IMG/VR virus record: IMGVR_UViG_3300034418_000523
Coordinates: 1 to 23,477 of that record
DNA: 23,477 nt
Origin: a virus
Direction: 5' to 3' (one strand)
This document shows, piece by piece, positions 21,101 through 23,477 of this stretch. Within the stretch, counting starts at the first letter, position 1, and the number at the start of each line of letters is the position of its first letter. The translations under genes were made by a program, and so were the position numbers. Below the pieces are notes generated by a model. That model searched no databases. It saw nothing but the letters and a program-made list of their open reading frames with translations, and was not told the origin of the DNA.

Positions 21101-23477
21101 CGATACGAAAGTAATATTACTGCTGCAATCGGGTCTGCTATTGGACCAAATGTTCCAGACATTATTGATTATTTATATATGATTCAGTCTAGAGGTTCAT
21201 TAACAGAAGTTGCTTTAAGACGAGCACCCTTTTCTATGGCACTTAAAAGTTATCATCCAGATAAATATGAAGAAGTTTTAAAGAAAGCCAGAGAAATAGA
21301 TAAACAATTGTTTGCACCTGATAGAGAAAAAGAAATAGAACAAGTTCCTTTTGCAAAAGGCGGTATAGTTGAGGGAGAAGATAATGTTCCTTACACTAAA
21401 GAAGACCCAGCAGATAGAATTAATCCTTATACAGGACAACCTTACAAACGTGAACAGCGTAACATAGGTGGAAGAATTATATCGAAAGAGATTTTAAAAC
21501 TTATAGGAGACGAGCCAATTAAAAAAGTTAAAAGTGTTGGTTCACCAACTTTAGTAAAACCTGTTGATGAGGGTAAACATGCGTATGATGTTTTGGGTAT
21601 TGACGATGAGTTTTTAAAAAATTGGAAAGTTGAAAATTCAAAAGTCGTAAAGCAAAGACAAGAAGAGTTTGGGATAGATGATAAACTAAAAAGAAATAAA
21701 ACAGTTTTAAAAGCTTTAGAAGAACTAAGTGAAAATGAAATACCTTATGGTCAATACAAAAAAATTGTAGAACGAGAAAACCCTGCTAAACTTTTTGAAG
21801 ATGTACCAGAACCACCATCTTATACTGACATCACCGCATCTTTACAAAGTAATAAAATTAAAAAGGGTATTGTTTATTTAAATAGAAACATACCAGACGG
21901 TACTATAGTAGGTGGAAGATTAGACATACCTGCTTATAAAGACCACGATGTGTGGGTGGTAAGTCTTCATTTACCAAAAGGACAAGGAACTGTTTATGGT
22001 AAAACAGGATACTTTAAAGATGTAACTTTTGGTGATGCAAAGTTATCGCAAAAAAGTTTTGACATTGCTGCCGGTAAAGCCAAAAGTCCAATTGCTCAAA
22101 TGATTGGTAAATGGCAAAACCACACACCCGGTGAGTTATTTGCAAAAGCAAAAACATTATTAAATGACCCAGAATGGACACAGGTTGGATACAACCCGTT
22201 TAGGTTTGGATTTTTTTATGACAGAAAAACAATGAATCCGGTTATAGCTGCTGACGAAGCTATTCAAATTGGTCCGTTTGTTATTGCTAAGAACGTAACA
22301 ACAGCGTTACCAACTGACAAACGTTTTGAGGTTAAGTTAGACGATAAAAGATTTAACTTCGAAAAGGGTGGCACGGTTTCTACCAACGAACAAATGGATA
22401 GGTTAGGGTTTGATAAAGGTGGAGAAAATATTTTTTCTAAATTAATTGATAGTATAAAAGAAAAAGTTCCTGCACCTGCACGATTATATTATGATAAAGT
22501 TATAAGACAAGATAAAAATCCTATAACAGAAAAAGATTTCACTGAAAAAGAATATCAAAATATTAAAAATTATTTTAAACAAACTTTAATAAATGATATT
22601 AAAAGTGGAAAAATTAAATTTGATAATCAAGGTAATGCCCAATATATAAGACAAGATGAAAAAGGTAGAACTTTTACTAAACCTGTTATAAGTGGATATA
22701 GAAGTGTTGAAAAAAATTTTGAACCTTCAAGTACAACAGTATCTCAAAAAAACAAAGAAGCTCTATCTGATTTGGGTCTATTAGACTTACAAGAAAAAAT
22801 GAACAATTCTTCTGATGGTAATGTAAAAGATTTTACAAATGTGTTTGGTGAAGCATCTTATAGTTTTAAAAAAGATGGTTATGAAAACTCTACAGCAAGT
22901 ATTGATGATGTGTATGATTTTAATTTTACCTATGCTGGAGGATATAATCCAGAAAAAGAAAAAGCTGGTATTTTAAACACAGCAAACAGGAGAAAATATT
23001 TAGCTCTATTAAATCAAGAAACTTTAAGAGGTTCAAAAAATCAAAACATAATACAAAGATCACGACCTTTACTTGAACGTTATGCAGCGTTTAGACTTCC
23101 AGATAAAAAAACTGCAGAAATGTTAGAACAAGATTATCAACCAGTTAATGTAAAGGTTAATATACCAATACAAGATATTTTTACACAGGATGAGTGGTCA
23201 AATTTATTTGGTTCAGAACAAACAAGACAAGGATTACAAGAAGGTGGTCCAGTACTACCTGTTTTAACTTTTGCTGATGGAAATAGCAGAAAACTTACTC
23301 CAAAAGAATTTGATAACATGGTAGCTATAAATGAATATTTAAAAGGTAAAGGCTATAGAAAAGAAGCTAGGGCTGGAATTTTAGGTAATATACATATAGA
23401 AACTGGAGGAAGCTTTAGTCCTACTCAGATAGAAAAAGCACAAAATAAAAAATTAGGTTATGGAATTTTTCAATTAA
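18182..23477 (+). CDS. Giant multidomain ejection protein with a tail-lysozyme domain (partial, at least 1765 aa)
   Basis: I followed this frame line by line from the ATG at 18182 (AAGG upstream) to the window edge: 1765 codons with no stop, so the C-terminus lies outside. Residues about 111-250 are Ala/Gly-rich with hydrophobic segments. Residues 250-1050 are mostly helical and charged, with a hydrophobic stretch near 633-660. A KGG motif at 1059 starts a linker with EDNVPYTKEDPADRINPYTG. Residues about 1230-1385 form a folded alpha/beta domain (DHDVWVVSLHLPKGQ, GKTGYFKDVTFGD, EWTQVGYNPFRFGFFYDRKT). KGG recurs at 1395 and 1412, and EGG at 1688. Residues 1706-1765 match the phi29 gp13 lysozyme pattern: NEYLKGKGYRKEARAGILGN, IET with likely catalytic E1740, and GYGIFQ at 1759-1764. 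It is the likely T7 gp16 counterpart, with the lytic domain placed far from the N-terminus. Confidence 0.85.
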   Translation, partial: MALKDKLVNSGIPTVQPLTTPKPSYTLTDLRNDDEFTMRSERYLKSLGEGDNVDEMFQYFRGSDLNLYDTHKVYRQSKKFTDEQKDDYLYLKNKFDNARVGGIKEKYQLGVDAAQEIVSDPTILASAFFVPFTGGASAAGRLAMGAAAKTGLKSMVASNIAKGQALGIPKGVLTAGQVLSKPLSNKATYGVLAAEGALYAGTFDYVAQDRQLELGLIDKKNLVQTGISATVGAIAGPALLGAGRGLAKIPSKVKQIEEVRVSNIDNNENYKPTFIERGNQKLLAGTYGVLGLIPLKPTTILLKKAEKSPYLLSLLKLFRYDAAQGFVAPKIGSQETLAPSYDEVFRDLVGSSQQKVNAILRSYKSLWTYDKANVALPFSAGHFLNPLRSKTTRTRKSLKFKQALTQEANDDLAYYLRSGNISRVVEVAPNKFKQVKLSDDIVSAGKQIRKELDNTLKRAENAGIKIGSVKGFFPRFWRTDVIKNNKDEFIELIKRGEGLNDAQATKLWEELATEGSEVGSSAVNLNARIKQSRRLTKINDARFGKFLDNDVRNVLDDYFAEASKLIIRTEMFGETEGKFTQKWINKIQRQLGKNRLTNTELEYLKDLYNYTTGIKGKIDTSTPLGKLGQGFSDFLTITMQTSMLAFSTVTSLPEVGVNLLRGAPVRPGVNAMVKGIADGTSEWWKSQKVNYGPYLNVIGKEFKQEANLDVRSQNRQDLNEFYISTDSLKEDRLMSIYGQAVGKTATKVQNAFFKTVLLHQWTRYVQLVGYDMGKSIIYRNLKQIDDYNKGIIKNTKAQEVNMLRLKDELAELDIDMVGGLEWINRGAKHTDDFFNNVKAGAARYTNEVVMNPTAASAQKPLMHSRPIGRVIYGLMGFPTAFSNTVLRNAMRNLTRDGKTLSAGGTKVSAVHALTAAMFMTQVGMLNHTLRTGGRNLEQYENGELSGLDLVLKGASYSGLMGPMEMYYRYGKSKRYESNITAAIGSAIGPNVPDIIDYLYMIQSRGSLTEVALRRAPFSMALKSYHPDKYEEVLKKAREIDKQLFAPDREKEIEQVPFAKGGIVEGEDNVPYTKEDPADRINPYTGQPYKREQRNIGGRIISKEILKLIGDEPIKKVKSVGSPTLVKPVDEGKHAYDVLGIDDEFLKNWKVENSKVVKQRQEEFGIDDKLKRNKTVLKALEELSENEIPYGQYKKIVERENPAKLFEDVPEPPSYTDITASLQSNKIKKGIVYLNRNIPDGTIVGGRLDIPAYKDHDVWVVSLHLPKGQGTVYGKTGYFKDVTFGDAKLSQKSFDIAAGKAKSPIAQMIGKWQNHTPGELFAKAKTLLNDPEWTQVGYNPFRFGFFYDRKTMNPVIAADEAIQIGPFVIAKNVTTALPTDKRFEVKLDDKRFNFEKGGTVSTNEQMDRLGFDKGGENIFSKLIDSIKEKVPAPARLYYDKVIRQDKNPITEKDFTEKEYQNIKNYFKQTLINDIKSGKIKFDNQGNAQYIRQDEKGRTFTKPVISGYRSVEKNFEPSSTTVSQKNKEALSDLGLLDLQEKMNNSSDGNVKDFTNVFGEASYSFKKDGYENSTASIDDVYDFNFTYAGGYNPEKEKAGILNTANRRKYLALLNQETLRGSKNQNIIQRSRPLLERYAAFRLPDKKTAEMLEQDYQPVNVKVNIPIQDIFTQDEWSNLFGSEQTRQGLQEGGPVLPVLTFADGNSRKLTPKEFDNMVAINEYLKGKGYRKEARAGILGNIHIETGGSFSPTQIEKAQNKKLGYGIFQL

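Noticed and set aside
1-23477. Defence, counter-defence, lysogeny or auxiliary metabolic genes
   Set aside because: All supported genes read as virion structure, assembly or ejection; no integrase, repressor, nuclease, methylase or metabolic enzyme motif was seen in the window.

Overview
The window reads as the virion-structure module of a lytic, tailed, short-tailed (T7-like, podovirus) bacteriophage. The DNA is AT-rich, with AGA, TTA, CCA and CCT codons favoured, and every supported gene lies on the + strand. Several proteins have the texture of uncultured marine phages, including AELNILDGVT repeats in the fibre, LamG/SPRY-type adhesins and a GTEWKGKTHK small protein. The host cannot be read from the sequence. 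I saw no tRNA, integrase, repressor, polymerase, terminase or CRISPR array, and no promoter I could defend.

Head region (1-3867): the end of an upstream gene (probably the portal) overlaps in another frame with the end of a small gene. Next come an acidic protein with an EF-hand-like loop, a 133-base leader with three copies of a bulged-hairpin repeat, the scaffold, the major capsid protein, a strong hairpin terminator, a probable capsid decoration protein, a second near-identical hairpin, and two small basic proteins that are absent from a simple long-ORF list.

Tail region (3867-12649): a tail-tube/adaptor protein, a small basic protein, a large tail-tube or hub protein, a 925-residue repeat-built fibre, two translationally linked beta-sandwich adhesins, a probable tail-fibre chaperone and a small membrane-anchored coiled-coil protein.

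Ejection region (12672 to the end): five large genes packed with TAATG overlaps or gaps of a few bases. They are a Gln/Asn/Ala-rich helical protein, a polybasic/hydrophobic protein, a 244-residue structural protein, a 580-residue helical protein, and an open frame that starts at 18182 and is still open at the window end (at least 1765 residues). That last protein carries a phi29-gp13-like lysozyme motif at its visible end. By position and content this set is the likely counterpart of the T7 internal core (gp14-gp15-gp16) that is ejected into the cell and locally opens peptidoglycan.

Cross-cutting patterns found by eye: CCWGG and GGCC appear to be completely absent, and all 16 Pro-Gly pairs use CCC or CCG for proline, which avoids CCWGG. 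GATC is rare, with an 11-kb stretch lacking it. A short x-GG motif (KGG, EGG, QGG) recurs in five different virion genes and at domain borders of the giant protein. No unmistakably new defence or counter-defence system is visible. The most novel-looking items are the triple-hairpin leader, the giant multidomain ejection protein and the restriction-site avoidance pattern.
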